In this document: piece by piece, positions 24,423 to 31,943 of the stretch
Layout: the number at the start of each line of letters is the position of its first letter
Numbering within the stretch: position 1 is the stretch's first letter
Assembly: GCA_937960595.1 (NCBI GenBank)
Contig: CALGPL010000045.1
Location: 1 to 45,417 of the forward strand
Source: an uncultured Anaerolineales bacterium
GTDB taxonomy: Bacteria > Chloroflexota > Anaerolineae > Anaerolineales > Villigracilaceae
DNA: 45,417 bases
Reading direction: 5' to 3'
The notes under the pieces: generated by a model
Told to the model about the DNA's origin: nothing
Databases searched by the model: none
What the model saw: only the letters and a program-made list of their open reading frames with translations
Made by a program: the position numbers and the translations under genes

Positions 24423-25568
24423 TTATTTCTCGACACCGGTAATGACGATGCCCTGAACGAAGAAACGCTGCGCTGCAAAGAAGAGGATCAAGGGGATGAT
24501 GAGGGTCATCAACGCACCGGCCTGGATGTACTGCGGCTGCTGGCCGTAGATGCCGTTGAAGCGCGCCAGCGCCACCGAGACCGGCTGCAGATCCATGCGG
24601 GTGGAGAGATAAATGAGAGGGCCAAAGTAATCGTTCCAGGCCCAGACCACATGGAAAACCGTCACCGCTACGATGGCGGGATAGGATTGTGGAATGATCA
24701 CGGAGGTCAGGATGCGCAGCGGGCTGGCGCCGTCCATCATGGCTGCCTCGTCCAGTTCATGCGGCAGGGTCATGAAATACTGACGCAACAGGAAGGTGTC
24801 ATAAGCGTTGGCAAAGAAGGACGGGACGATGAGCGGCAGCCAGGTGCCGACCCAGCCGATCTGCGTGAAGAACGTGAAGGTCGGGATGACCGTCACGGCG
24901 CCGGGCAGAAAGATGGTCGAGATCAGCACAATGAACAGAAAGTCCCGGCCGGGGAAGCGGAAACGCGAGAAGCCAAACGCGACGATGATGCAGGAAACCA
25001 GAACGCCGATCGTGGTCGTGAAGGCATAGAAGAAGGTGTTCCAGAGCATGCGCGGGTAATCAATGTCACGCCACACACGGGCATAGTTCGACCAAGTCGG
25101 CGAAAAGATCCACGGACGAGAGAGGGATTTGTAGTAACCGCCCGTCCATAGAATCGGATCTGCAGCCGGATTCTCCGGATCGATGAAAATGCTCTCCCGC
25201 TGGAAGCCTGCTACCAAAGCCAAGTTGCGGGTCGTGCCGTCGGGCAAGGGGACCGTGTAAAGATCCAGTCGCTTGCCCGCGTAGTCGCTCATGTCAATGA
25301 CGAGTTCCGTTAGCGTACCGCCGCGGTTGACCTGGAAAGTGTATGTATTGGTGTTCTCACCGTTGAACGTAAAAGTGGGAATATCGGCCGGATAAATGGG
25401 CGATCCCATAATGGTGATCTGGGTCGGCGTTTTCAGTGAGGTCAGGATCATGTACACGAAGGGCATCAAATAGATGGCCAGCAATGCCGCCGTAAAAGCG
25501 GTCACGAAAGCCGCATTGAGATTCTTCTTGATCTTGATTCGGCGCAAAGTTGCATTCATGACATCCAT
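24423..25568 (-). CDS. Carbohydrate ABC transporter permease, MalG type
   Basis: Inner-membrane permease of a sugar importer. At 381 residues it is about 100 longer than ordinary MalG-type proteins (about 280). The first membrane helix (about 20-42) and SLKTPTQI are followed by an extra segment to about residue 165, rich in Thr, Asp and aromatic residues, placed outside the membrane. The remaining helices resume near MLWNTFFYAF. The EAA loop for ATPase docking reads ELDEAAMMDGAS, with a typical VVWAWNDYFGPLIYL segment after it. The start may be the first or the fourth codon. It directly follows the MalF-type gene (15-bp gap). Confidence 0.92.
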   Translation of the reverse strand: MDVMNATLRRIKIKKNLNAAFVTAFTAALLAIYLMPFVYMILTSLKTPTQITIMGSPIYPADIPTFTFNGENTNTYTFQVNRGGTLTELVIDMSDYAGKRLDLYTVPLPDGTTRNLALVAGFQRESIFIDPENPAADPILWTGGYYKSLSRPWIFSPTWSNYARVWRDIDYPRMLWNTFFYAFTTTIGVLVSCIIVAFGFSRFRFPGRDFLFIVLISTIFLPGAVTVIPTFTFFTQIGWVGTWLPLIVPSFFANAYDTFLLRQYFMTLPHELDEAAMMDGASPLRILTSVIIPQSYPAIVAVTVFHVVWAWNDYFGPLIYLSTRMDLQPVSVALARFNGIYGQQPQYIQAGALMTLIIPLILFFAAQRFFVQGIVITGVEK

Positions 25569-25583
25569 GGCAAACGACCTCCT

Positions 25584-26582
25584 CTACGGATTCTCGCTGG
25601 CGTAATAGACCCAGAAGCGGGCCGTCGAGAACAAGACAATCGTGACGAGCAAGATTACCAAGAACAACAGCCAAGCAAGGGTAGAACCGTAAGACATGTT
25701 TTGGTTGGTAAAGAACTGCTTGTAGAGATAAAGATTGTAGAACATCGTCGCCCCGCCGGGCCGACCCGTTCCGGCGTTGACCACCAGCGGCACCAGAAAG
25801 TACTGGAAAAGGCCGACGATGCTAAGCGTCAAGTTATAGAAAATCACCGGCGAAATCATCGGGAAAGTGACATTCCAGAAAGTGGCAAATTTCCCGGCGC
25901 CGTCCACTTTGGCGGCGTCGTAGAGATCGGTCGGCACCGACTGAATGCCTGCCAACATGGTCAGCATAGCATTGCCGATCCCCCAAATGCCCATGATGAC
26001 ATAGGTAGGATAGACCCAGTTGATATCATTGGCCCAACCGGGGAGTTTCTCGTAGGGCACGCCCATGGACATGAGAATGCGGTTCACCCATCCGGTCTCC
26101 GGGTTGAGCACGCCCCCCCACAGAAAGACGCTGGCCACAAAGGGGATGATGTAGGGCATGTAGAACATGGACCGGAAGAAAGACTGACCCTTGAGATATT
26201 TATTGTTCATCAGGAGCGCCAGCAGGAGCGGCAGGAAGATGCCGACCGGCAAAGCGATCAGACCGAAACGGATGGTCACCCATAGCGCCCCAGGTGTCGA
26301 GTTCGGACGCATGTTCCAGACGGCGTTGTCGTGGATCAACTTGATATAGTTGTCCAGGCCAACAAAGCGGGGCGGATTGAGAACCCCATCGGTGATTTTG
26401 ATGTCCATAAACGAGAAGATCAAGGTAGCCACCATCGGGATCAGGGTGAAGATGAGGAAACCAATGATCCAGGGGCTAAGGAAAAGCATCCCGTTCCGGA
26501 ACTCGCGCCTCGCCAGGGGAGGCATCTCGCGCAGAGTTTTGAGCGAAGGCGGTTTTGGAAGGCCGCGAACCAGTTGCTCCAT
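25584..26582 (-). CDS. Carbohydrate ABC transporter permease, MalF type
   Basis: The partner permease, 332 residues with six or more helices. The first helix follows FLSPWIIGFLIFTLIPM. The docking loop reads DLYDAAKVDGAGKFATFWNVT, a good EAA motif. It starts at an ATG with an AAGGAG site and lies 78 bp after the binding-protein gene, a gap holding a stem-loop. No ATPase gene is in the operon, which is common for sugar importers that share an MsmK/MalK-like ATPase encoded elsewhere. Confidence 0.93.
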   Translation of the reverse strand: MEQLVRGLPKPPSLKTLREMPPLARREFRNGMLFLSPWIIGFLIFTLIPMVATLIFSFMDIKITDGVLNPPRFVGLDNYIKLIHDNAVWNMRPNSTPGALWVTIRFGLIALPVGIFLPLLLALLMNNKYLKGQSFFRSMFYMPYIIPFVASVFLWGGVLNPETGWVNRILMSMGVPYEKLPGWANDINWVYPTYVIMGIWGIGNAMLTMLAGIQSVPTDLYDAAKVDGAGKFATFWNVTFPMISPVIFYNLTLSIVGLFQYFLVPLVVNAGTGRPGGATMFYNLYLYKQFFTNQNMSYGSTLAWLLFLVILLVTIVLFSTARFWVYYASENP

Positions 26583-26612
26583 AACAGGACTCCTTACAGT
26601 AAACAGGATGTT

Positions 26613-26642
26613 GGGGCGGGCCGCACCACAGCAGCCCGCCCC
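26613..26642 (-). terminator. Intra-operon stem-loop after the binding-protein gene
   Basis: Nine-base perfect GC stem (26613-26621 with 26634-26642), 12-base loop, no T-run. It lies just downstream of the binding-protein gene, in the position of the stem-loops known to keep binding-protein mRNA abundant over permease mRNA. Confidence 0.6.
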
Positions 26643-26660
26643 AAGTATATCAAACCAACC

Positions 26661-28067
26661 TTAGCGGTTGAAGATCTGGGTCAGATCGGCTTCCAGCGTC
26701 TGAATCTCGCGCTGGAGGTTGAGACCCTGGGTGTTGCCCATCAGGTCGCCAAAGGTCTGGATGCGGGCCCAGCCTTCGTTCCAGTTGGGCATGTAGCCCT
26801 CGGCGCTCGGGACATCCGGGTACGCCAGGCCGGCCAAGATCGGATCCCAACTGGTCACGAACGGATACTGAGCGGACTTGGCATCCAGGAACGGCTGCTG
26901 ATACTCGGGCAGCGCCGGGAAGCCACCGTACGCGGCGGGGCGATCCGGCGTCCCAACGACCAGGTACTCGGTGCCGACCGGGCCGATGAGGAAGGTCAAC
27001 ACTTCGAAGGCCTCTTCCGGATGCTGGGTGCCCTTCCAAATGCGGAAGGTATCGGCGTCGACGCGGCTGTGAACCTGGCCATCCGCCGAGACCGGGATGA
27101 CGCCCAGTTGGAATTCGTAACCGGCGGAAGCGAAGTCGCCCAAGCAGCAGGTGTACCACAGCATGGTGACGGTCATCGCAATCTTGCCGCTGGCGAAGGT
27201 GTTGCCGGAGCCGAATTCGGGGCTGCCAGCCACAGAGGAGTTCGGGATGAAGGGCTGATCGCCCCAGATGCCGTCATAGTACCAGGCCCAGGCCTCTTTC
27301 CACGAATCGGGAATGGCAGCCTGATAGTTGCCCGGCTCGCCCGTGTAGTAGGACGGGGTGCCGTGGAAAGCGCCGATATAGGACGGGTGACCAGACCAGG
27401 TCGGATGGAAACCGTACTGGACGACCTGGGTGCGGTCGAAGTCCGGCGACAGGGCGTTGTTGCCGTTGGCATCGATGGTCAGCATGCGGGCGACCTCGGT
27501 GAAGGTATCCCAGTTCCATTCCACCTGGCGGCCATCGGGCATAACGTACTTTTCGCCGTAGGCAGCGGGCGGATAGTTCAGGCCGGCTTCATCGAACATC
27601 TGCGGAATGTAGAAGACAGCCGCAGGGAAGACCAAGAAGGGCAGACCCACCTGGCCCTCTTCGGTCTGGTACATGTCGATCAGGGCCGGGTCATAGACAC
27701 TGGTGTCGAATCCGCTGCTCTCGATGTAGGGGGTCAGTTCAAGCCACTGGCCATAGAAAGCGTTCGAGCCAGCCCAACCCACCGGGCCGATCACGTCCGG
27801 GCCCTGATTGGCCGCGATCTGAGTCGCGAGGGTGTCGCGGGCGCTGTCGTAGGGGACGACCTCGAGCACCAGTTCGATGTTGTCATGGGTGGCATTGAAT
27901 TCATCCACCAAAGCCTGCTCGACCTCGACCTGTCCCGGATCGGTGCCCGTTCCCAGGCCAACGAACCAGCGGATCTGAACGGGGCCGCCGCCGGCACCCT
28001 TGCAGGCTGTCAGGGCCATCGAAAGGACGAGCACGACAGCCATCAGAGCAAACAGTTGCTTCTTCAT
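26661..28067 (-). CDS. Carbohydrate ABC transporter substrate-binding lipoprotein
   Basis: A 468-residue family 1 solute-binding protein. The signal peptide ends in a lipobox (MALTAC) with the anchored cysteine C22. Then comes the mature two-lobe protein with QVEVEQALVDEFNATH, GPDVIGPVGWAG and a hinge near WNWDTFTEVARML. It captures an oligosaccharide outside the membrane for the two permeases that follow. The start at 28067 has a GAGGAG site and fits the signal peptide; the longer open frame is rejected. It lies 95 bp after the LacI gene, and no separate promoter is evident in that gap. Confidence 0.93.
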   Translation of the reverse strand: MKKQLFALMAVVLVLSMALTACKGAGGGPVQIRWFVGLGTGTDPGQVEVEQALVDEFNATHDNIELVLEVVPYDSARDTLATQIAANQGPDVIGPVGWAGSNAFYGQWLELTPYIESSGFDTSVYDPALIDMYQTEEGQVGLPFLVFPAAVFYIPQMFDEAGLNYPPAAYGEKYVMPDGRQVEWNWDTFTEVARMLTIDANGNNALSPDFDRTQVVQYGFHPTWSGHPSYIGAFHGTPSYYTGEPGNYQAAIPDSWKEAWAWYYDGIWGDQPFIPNSSVAGSPEFGSGNTFASGKIAMTVTMLWYTCCLGDFASAGYEFQLGVIPVSADGQVHSRVDADTFRIWKGTQHPEEAFEVLTFLIGPVGTEYLVVGTPDRPAAYGGFPALPEYQQPFLDAKSAQYPFVTSWDPILAGLAYPDVPSAEGYMPNWNEGWARIQTFGDLMGNTQGLNLQREIQTLEADLTQIFNR

Positions 28068-28162
28068 GGTATTTCTTCTCCTCGAGTGATAGTTTGGAAA
28101 GGATGGTACAGATGGAACAAACATGAGCAAGAGTTGATCATCTTTTCTGAGCAATCACCTCC

Positions 28163-29191
28163 TTATGACTGGGATTCATTGCAACCGCACGATTGTCGGA
28201 TAACAATCTCGGTTGGCAGAAGTGTCATGGGATCTGCGGCCTCGCCCTGCAGGATTTTCAATATCTGCGAACCGGCCATCCGGCCCACTTCTTCAGTTGG
28301 GGCGCGGACGGTCGTCAGCGGCAGGGGCAGGATGCACGAAAAATGCTGATCGTCGAAACCGACCACCGAGACGGATTCGGGGACCGGGATGCCGGCATCG
28401 TTCAGGGCACGAATGACGCCCAGGGCAGAGTCGTCGTCGCTGGCGAAGACGGCATCGAAATCGGGGTGATTGTTCGCCAGGAAAGCGCTCATCTCCTGAT
28501 ACGTCACCTCGCGGTCGAACTCTCCGCGAATGATCAGGCGAGGATCATAGGGAATACCGTGGGCTTCGAGAGAGGCCTTGTAGCCCAATTCGCGCCAGTG
28601 GGAGTCCTCGTGATTTTCCAGCCCGCGCGTGAAAATAATACGCCGCCTCCCATGCACCTCGATCAGATGATCGACGATCTTGCGGGAGGCGGCCTTATTT
28701 TCGATGGTCACGTAGGGGATGTTCAAATAGGGCGGAGGGGTGCGATGGACCAGCACCATCGGAAAGTTCATGCGATACCACTGGGCCAGTTGCTCCTCCT
28801 GGAGGGCATCGGCAAAGACGACCACGCCATCGGTATTGTGCGGCCCCACAGGCGGGGGATAGTCTTTGCGCAGATCGGCCCGGTAGGTTGCCACTAACAG
28901 GTTGTGGTTGTTCTCGGCTACCACTCTTTCCAGGCCGCTCAAAAGAGGCGTAAAGAAATCGTAGTTGATGGTAGTCAAGAGCAGTCCAATCGAACGGGTT
29001 TTACGGGTGGCAAGATGACGGGCGGCCGCATGCGGCACATAATTCAGTTCTGCCATCACCTTGCTGATCCGCTCCGCCACCTCCGGAGAGACCGGCGCAT
29101 TGCGGTTAATGTAACGGCTGACCGTCGCCACAGACACATCGGCCTGGCGGGCAACATCACGAATGGTGATCGAGTGGGATTTTCGGGTCAT
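28163..29191 (-). CDS. LacI-family transcriptional regulator
   Basis: A 342-residue repressor. Residues 6-28 (ITIRDVARQADVSVATVSRYINR) are the helix-turn-helix, followed by the hinge helix region VPHAAARHLATRKT and a periplasmic-binding-protein-like effector domain with SVVGFDDQHFS near the end. It is the first gene of the long glycan operon. Three sites of the form AACCGGTT lie upstream (29209, 29222 and 29461). One abuts a likely promoter, so the gene and operon are probably autoregulated and induced by an imported sugar. The C-terminus ends RQSCGCNESQS, with an unusual Cys-Gly-Cys. Confidence 0.92.
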   Translation of the reverse strand: MTRKSHSITIRDVARQADVSVATVSRYINRNAPVSPEVAERISKVMAELNYVPHAAARHLATRKTRSIGLLLTTINYDFFTPLLSGLERVVAENNHNLLVATYRADLRKDYPPPVGPHNTDGVVVFADALQEEQLAQWYRMNFPMVLVHRTPPPYLNIPYVTIENKAASRKIVDHLIEVHGRRRIIFTRGLENHEDSHWRELGYKASLEAHGIPYDPRLIIRGEFDREVTYQEMSAFLANNHPDFDAVFASDDDSALGVIRALNDAGIPVPESVSVVGFDDQHFSCILPLPLTTVRAPTEEVGRMAGSQILKILQGEAADPMTLLPTEIVIRQSCGCNESQS

Positions 29192-29206
29192 GTGGGCAAT
29201 TTTGGT

Positions 29207-29231
29207 GGAACCGGTTACAGTAACCGGTTAC
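29207..29231. promoter_or_regulatory. Double LacI-type operator
   Basis: Two sites with the core AACCGGTT at 29209-29216 and 29222-29229, centres 13 bp apart. The second is a perfect 12-bp palindrome GTAACCGGTTAC. They lie immediately upstream of the lacI start (29191) and downstream of the proposed -10 box, where bound repressor would block initiation. Confidence 0.75.
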
Positions 29232-29232
29232 A

Positions 29233-29260
29233 TTATTACATAACTGAAGCGCGGAGTCAA
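29233..29260 (-). promoter_or_regulatory. Promoter of lacI and the glycan operon
   Basis: On the minus strand TTGACT (29260-29255) is followed after 16 bases by TAATAA (29238-29233). The -10 box is next to the perfect operator at 29220-29231. It is the only good promoter seen ahead of the operon. Confidence 0.6.
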
Positions 29261-29460
29261 TAGTCGGTATCTTAAAGATTCGGACAGAAACTCGGAATCA
29301 CACCGAACGAGCATGAAAAAATCGGGGAATCAGGCCCCTCTTGAGCGCTGCTCTCCTTCTCGGCAAGACAAAAAGACTTGCCGGCCCATTTCCCCCAGGG
29401 GCTGGCAAGTAACAGATGAAAATGTTGAAGATTCAGGGCTAAAAAAAGGCCTATTTGTGA

Positions 29461-29468
29461 AACCGGTT
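29461..29468. promoter_or_regulatory. Third, distal LacI-type operator
   Basis: A further AACCGGTT followed by AC and an adjacent AAACCGG half-like sequence, 239 bp upstream of the double operator. Spacing would allow a repression loop. It lies 57 bp downstream of the preceding glycosidase gene. The whole 29192-29524 gap contains otherwise only the promoter. Confidence 0.5.
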
Positions 29469-29524
29469 ACAAACCGGCTCGAATTGATTTTCCGACAAAA
29501 TGGCCCTTCGCCCGGTCGTTCCTG

Positions 29525-30853
29525 TCAGGGGGTAAGGATATAAAGGCTCACCGACTGCGCCGGCAGGTCGAGGCGGCCATCGGCAGCAATCGGCTGGACG
29601 CCCAGGCTCTCGGCATTGTGACTGTGGTCGAGGCGCCAGACCTCGGCCTCGCTCGGCGTTAAGCCAACGATCTGCAAGCGAGCAGTTTGAGGATCGTCGC
29701 CGAGGTTGATGACCATGAGCGTTAGCGCGCCGTCTTCACGGCGGGCAGCGTAGATCGAGAGATCCGAAATCCCGGAGGAGGAATACACCAGGCGTTCTCC
29801 AAAAAGCCGATACATACGGAAGGTGTAATAGGTAGGACGAATCTGGCTGCCGTAGAACAACCCCAAGCCGGTGCTGCGCTGGGACAGAACCCACTGGTTG
29901 ACCATGAAGACGTGTTGCGTCATCAACTGTCCCAAGACATCCGCGTACCAGACAGCGTTGTAGTACGAATCGGGGGTCGCCTCGCCCATCATGACGGCGG
30001 TCGGCGAGGAATTGACCTCGGTGAAGGCAATCGGCAGGTCGCGGCCGGTCATTTCCCAAATCAGGCTGCGTAAATAGACGACCAGGTCGGTCCACTCCTG
30101 GGTGTTGGCCCGCATCTCCGCGATGGTGACCTGTTGCCCGCCGGGCCGCCAGAGAGGATACCGATGGACGGTGACCACATCCACCAGGTCGCCATTGGCG
30201 CGCAGGAATTCGGTCATCCAATCGCGGCCGGCCGAGTCCTTCGGCGTGGAGGCGTAATCGGTCCCCCACTGGTGCAATTCGGGACCCATCAACTGGATGC
30301 TGGGATCGACCCTGAGCATGGCCTCGGCAATCGCCCGCCACTCGGCGTTGAAGCGGACGGCATCATACGGCTCGCCGGTCTGCTCTTCGTAGAGGGTCGG
30401 CTCGTTGCCGATCGACCAGTAGACAACACCGTATTCCTTCTCGATGTTGGTGTAACGCACCAGCGCGGCAGCCGCTTCGGGCGTCCCGCCCAGAAGACGG
30501 ACGCTGATGGTTGGCATGGCGCCCATCTGCTCGCAAAAGGCCATGAACTGATCGATCTGGAAGGGCTGGATGTCGATGGAATCGCCCCATGCGCCGCCGG
30601 GGAAACGCAGCGCCGTGATGCCCGAGTCGAACGCCCAGGGCAGCATGTCGGGCGGGACGGCGTGCATCGGGCCGTAGTTCGAGCCAAGAAGATAAGGGCT
30701 GATCTCGCCCAAGTCGCGGCCAGGGTCAACGTAGAGCAGATCCGGCACAGGAGTCGGGGCGAGGGTGGGCGTCGGCAGCGGCGTCGGCGCGGCGGGCGCG
30801 CAAGCCGCCAGAACAAGGGTCAAAAGGTAGAGTGCAGAAAAGCGACGGATCAT
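29525..30853 (-). CDS. Clan GH-A glycosidase lipoprotein (GH39/GH51-like)
   Basis: A 442-residue exported enzyme. The lipobox LAAC places the anchor at C18, followed by a Pro/Thr-rich tether (PTPLPTPTLAPTP). The TIM barrel carries acid/base E151 in YWSIGNEPTLY and nucleophile E279 in IAFTEVNSS, with ALRFPGGAWGD on an early strand. A C-terminal beta domain of about 90 residues begins near YSSSGISDLS. The pattern resembles arabinofuranosidase or xylosidase relatives in GH39, GH51 or GH44; I cannot choose among them. AAGGAG precedes the ATG at 30853. It probably trims the polymer outside before uptake by the neighbouring transporter. Confidence 0.8.
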   Translation of the reverse strand: MIRRFSALYLLTLVLAACAPAAPTPLPTPTLAPTPVPDLLYVDPGRDLGEISPYLLGSNYGPMHAVPPDMLPWAFDSGITALRFPGGAWGDSIDIQPFQIDQFMAFCEQMGAMPTISVRLLGGTPEAAAALVRYTNIEKEYGVVYWSIGNEPTLYEEQTGEPYDAVRFNAEWRAIAEAMLRVDPSIQLMGPELHQWGTDYASTPKDSAGRDWMTEFLRANGDLVDVVTVHRYPLWRPGGQQVTIAEMRANTQEWTDLVVYLRSLIWEMTGRDLPIAFTEVNSSPTAVMMGEATPDSYYNAVWYADVLGQLMTQHVFMVNQWVLSQRSTGLGLFYGSQIRPTYYTFRMYRLFGERLVYSSSGISDLSIYAARREDGALTLMVINLGDDPQTARLQIVGLTPSEAEVWRLDHSHNAESLGVQPIAADGRLDLPAQSVSLYILTP

Positions 30854-30961
30854 AGACGGCTCCTTTTCAGATTCTACTTTCATATTGTAGCGCATCTCGC
30901 CAGATAGAAGTTTCCCCATCCCACCTGTTTATAAAGAGGGCCACCGAGCAATCCCTCGAAC

Positions 30962-30985
30962 AAAAAAGCCTTCCGGTGGGAAGGC
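30962..30985 (-). terminator. Intrinsic terminator of tRNA-His
   Basis: Seven-base stem GCCTTCC/GGAAGGC with a four-base loop, followed on the minus strand by TTTTTT. It lies nine bases after the tRNA 3' end, a textbook arrangement. Confidence 0.92.
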
Positions 30986-30993
30986 CTGGAAGG

Positions 30994-31066
30994 GGTGCCT
31001 GATGGGGGTCGAACCCACAACACCTTGATCCACAGTCAAGTGCTCTGCCATTGAGCTACAGGCACC
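30994..31066 (-). tRNA. tRNA-His (anticodon GTG)
   Basis: A 73-base cloverleaf: acceptor GTGCCTG with CAGGCAC, D stem GCTC/GAGC with a short seven-base loop, anticodon stem CTTGA/TCAAG around CTGTGGA, and T stem GTGGG/CCCAT around TTCGACC. The extra G at -1 opposite discriminator C73, the histidine identity signal, is encoded. CCA is not encoded. It is transcribed alone and has its own terminator. Confidence 0.95.
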
Positions 31067-31078
31067 ACGAGCGGGGCG

Positions 31079-31084
31079 ATTATA
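31079..31084 (-). promoter_or_regulatory. -10 box of tRNA-His
   Basis: TATAAT on the minus strand, 12 bases before the tRNA 5' end. No clear -35 hexamer. Confidence 0.5.
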
Positions 31085-31365
31085 CCACACGTCCATCCCA
31101 GAAAACAGCCGGCGAGAAAGGGCAAACGCGCCGAGTTGACGGGGCGGCGAATGAGTTTGCCCGGCGATTGCCCCCCTCTTGGCCCCGGCCCGATCGGCCG
31201 ATTTCAAGCCACGAATTTCACACGAATTTGCACGAGTCTTTCTCTCCGTATTTGCGAAAACTCGCGTGTCTCGTAGCGAAAAACTTGCAGGAGCCTATCC
31301 CGACCCGTCTCCAGAAACATGACAATCTACGGCAAGGAGAAGGGATGAATTTCACCCCCGTTCAT

Positions 31366-31381
31366 TGTGAGAAATTGCACA
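31366..31381. promoter_or_regulatory. CRP-like palindrome upstream of the hydrogenase operon
   Basis: TGTGA-N6-GCACA differs in one base from the classical TGTGA-N6-TCACA. It lies 8 bp upstream of a possible -10 box TATGAT (31390-31395), overlapping the -35 position. A cyclic-nucleotide or redox regulator of the CRP/FNR family could bind here. The regulator itself is not in the window, because the neighbouring protein lacks a DNA-binding domain. Confidence 0.45.
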
Positions 31382-31460
31382 TAATTTGGTATGATTACCC
31401 TTGCCAGAAAAATGCTGCAGAAACGCCGAAGCCGCCTGTTTCGAGAAGAGGAGGTTGTAT

Positions 31461-31943
31461 ATGGCCAATCCCGAAGTCCTCGCCGAACTCAAAAAAATCC
31501 CGTGGTTCGGCACGCTCTCCCCTGAGCACCTGGAAAAACTGGCCGGAATTACCACCCTCCGCCCGGTCAAAGCGGGAGAGACGCTGTTCAAAGAAGGCGA
31601 CAGACAGGACTACGTTTACATCGTCCTGGAAGGACGGGTGGCGCTGGAAATCTTTGTCCCTCATCGGGGCAAGGTGCGCATCTATACCTGTGAACAACAC
31701 GATGTCTTCGGCTGGTCGAGCGTGACGCCCCTCGTCCGTCAGCGCACAGCCGGCGCTACTGCAGTGTTAAACAGCAGGGTGGCCTGCATGGACGCAGAAA
31801 AACTGCGCCAGATCTGCGACGAAGACCGAGACCTGGGATACCTGGTCATGCGCCGGCTGGCCAATGTGGTTGCCAGCCGCCTGATGGTCACCCGCCTGCA
31901 ATTGATCGATATGTTTGCCAATCCGGAGGAAAAGAATGCTTGA
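31461..31943 (+). CDS. Stand-alone cyclic-nucleotide-binding-domain protein
   Basis: A 160-residue protein consisting of one cNMP-binding beta-roll (PVKAGETLFKEGD, then YIVLEGRVALEI) and the following helices, ending at MVTRLQLIDMFANPEE. The helix-turn-helix domain of CRP/FNR regulators is missing, so it cannot act as a normal repressor or activator. GAGGAGG precedes the ATG. It overlaps the next hydrogenase gene by eight bases and is the first gene of the operon. It may be a regulatory subunit of the hydrogenase that senses a nucleotide; this is inference. The phosphate-binding RTAGATA segment is only loosely like the RxA motif for cAMP. Confidence 0.85.
   Translation: MANPEVLAELKKIPWFGTLSPEHLEKLAGITTLRPVKAGETLFKEGDRQDYVYIVLEGRVALEIFVPHRGKVRIYTCEQHDVFGWSSVTPLVRQRTAGATAVLNSRVACMDAEKLRQICDEDRDLGYLVMRRLANVVASRLMVTRLQLIDMFANPEEKNA

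Larger units (their letters stand above)
31067..31460. other. Gap between tRNA-His and the hydrogenase operon
   Basis: Contains the tRNA promoter on the left, a CACGAATTT-type short repeat near 31210-31235, and the hydrogenase promoter region with a CRP-like site on the right. Open frames crossing it lack ribosome sites and have unlikely composition, so I see no gene. Confidence 0.6.

Noticed and set aside
23130-25151. Long plus-strand frame (673 codons) opposite GH4 and the permease
   Set aside because: Both minus-strand genes have full sets of conserved residues; this frame shows none.
26331-28349. Long plus-strand frame (672 codons) opposite the binding-protein gene
   Set aside because: It is an antisense shadow; the lipoprotein signal and family motifs are on the minus strand.
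30994-31460. Integration site at tRNA-His
   Set aside because: No integrase, no duplicated tRNA 3' end and no foreign-looking genes adjoin it.
31461-31943. CRP/FNR transcription factor
   Set aside because: The protein ends after the dimer-helix region and has no helix-turn-helix.
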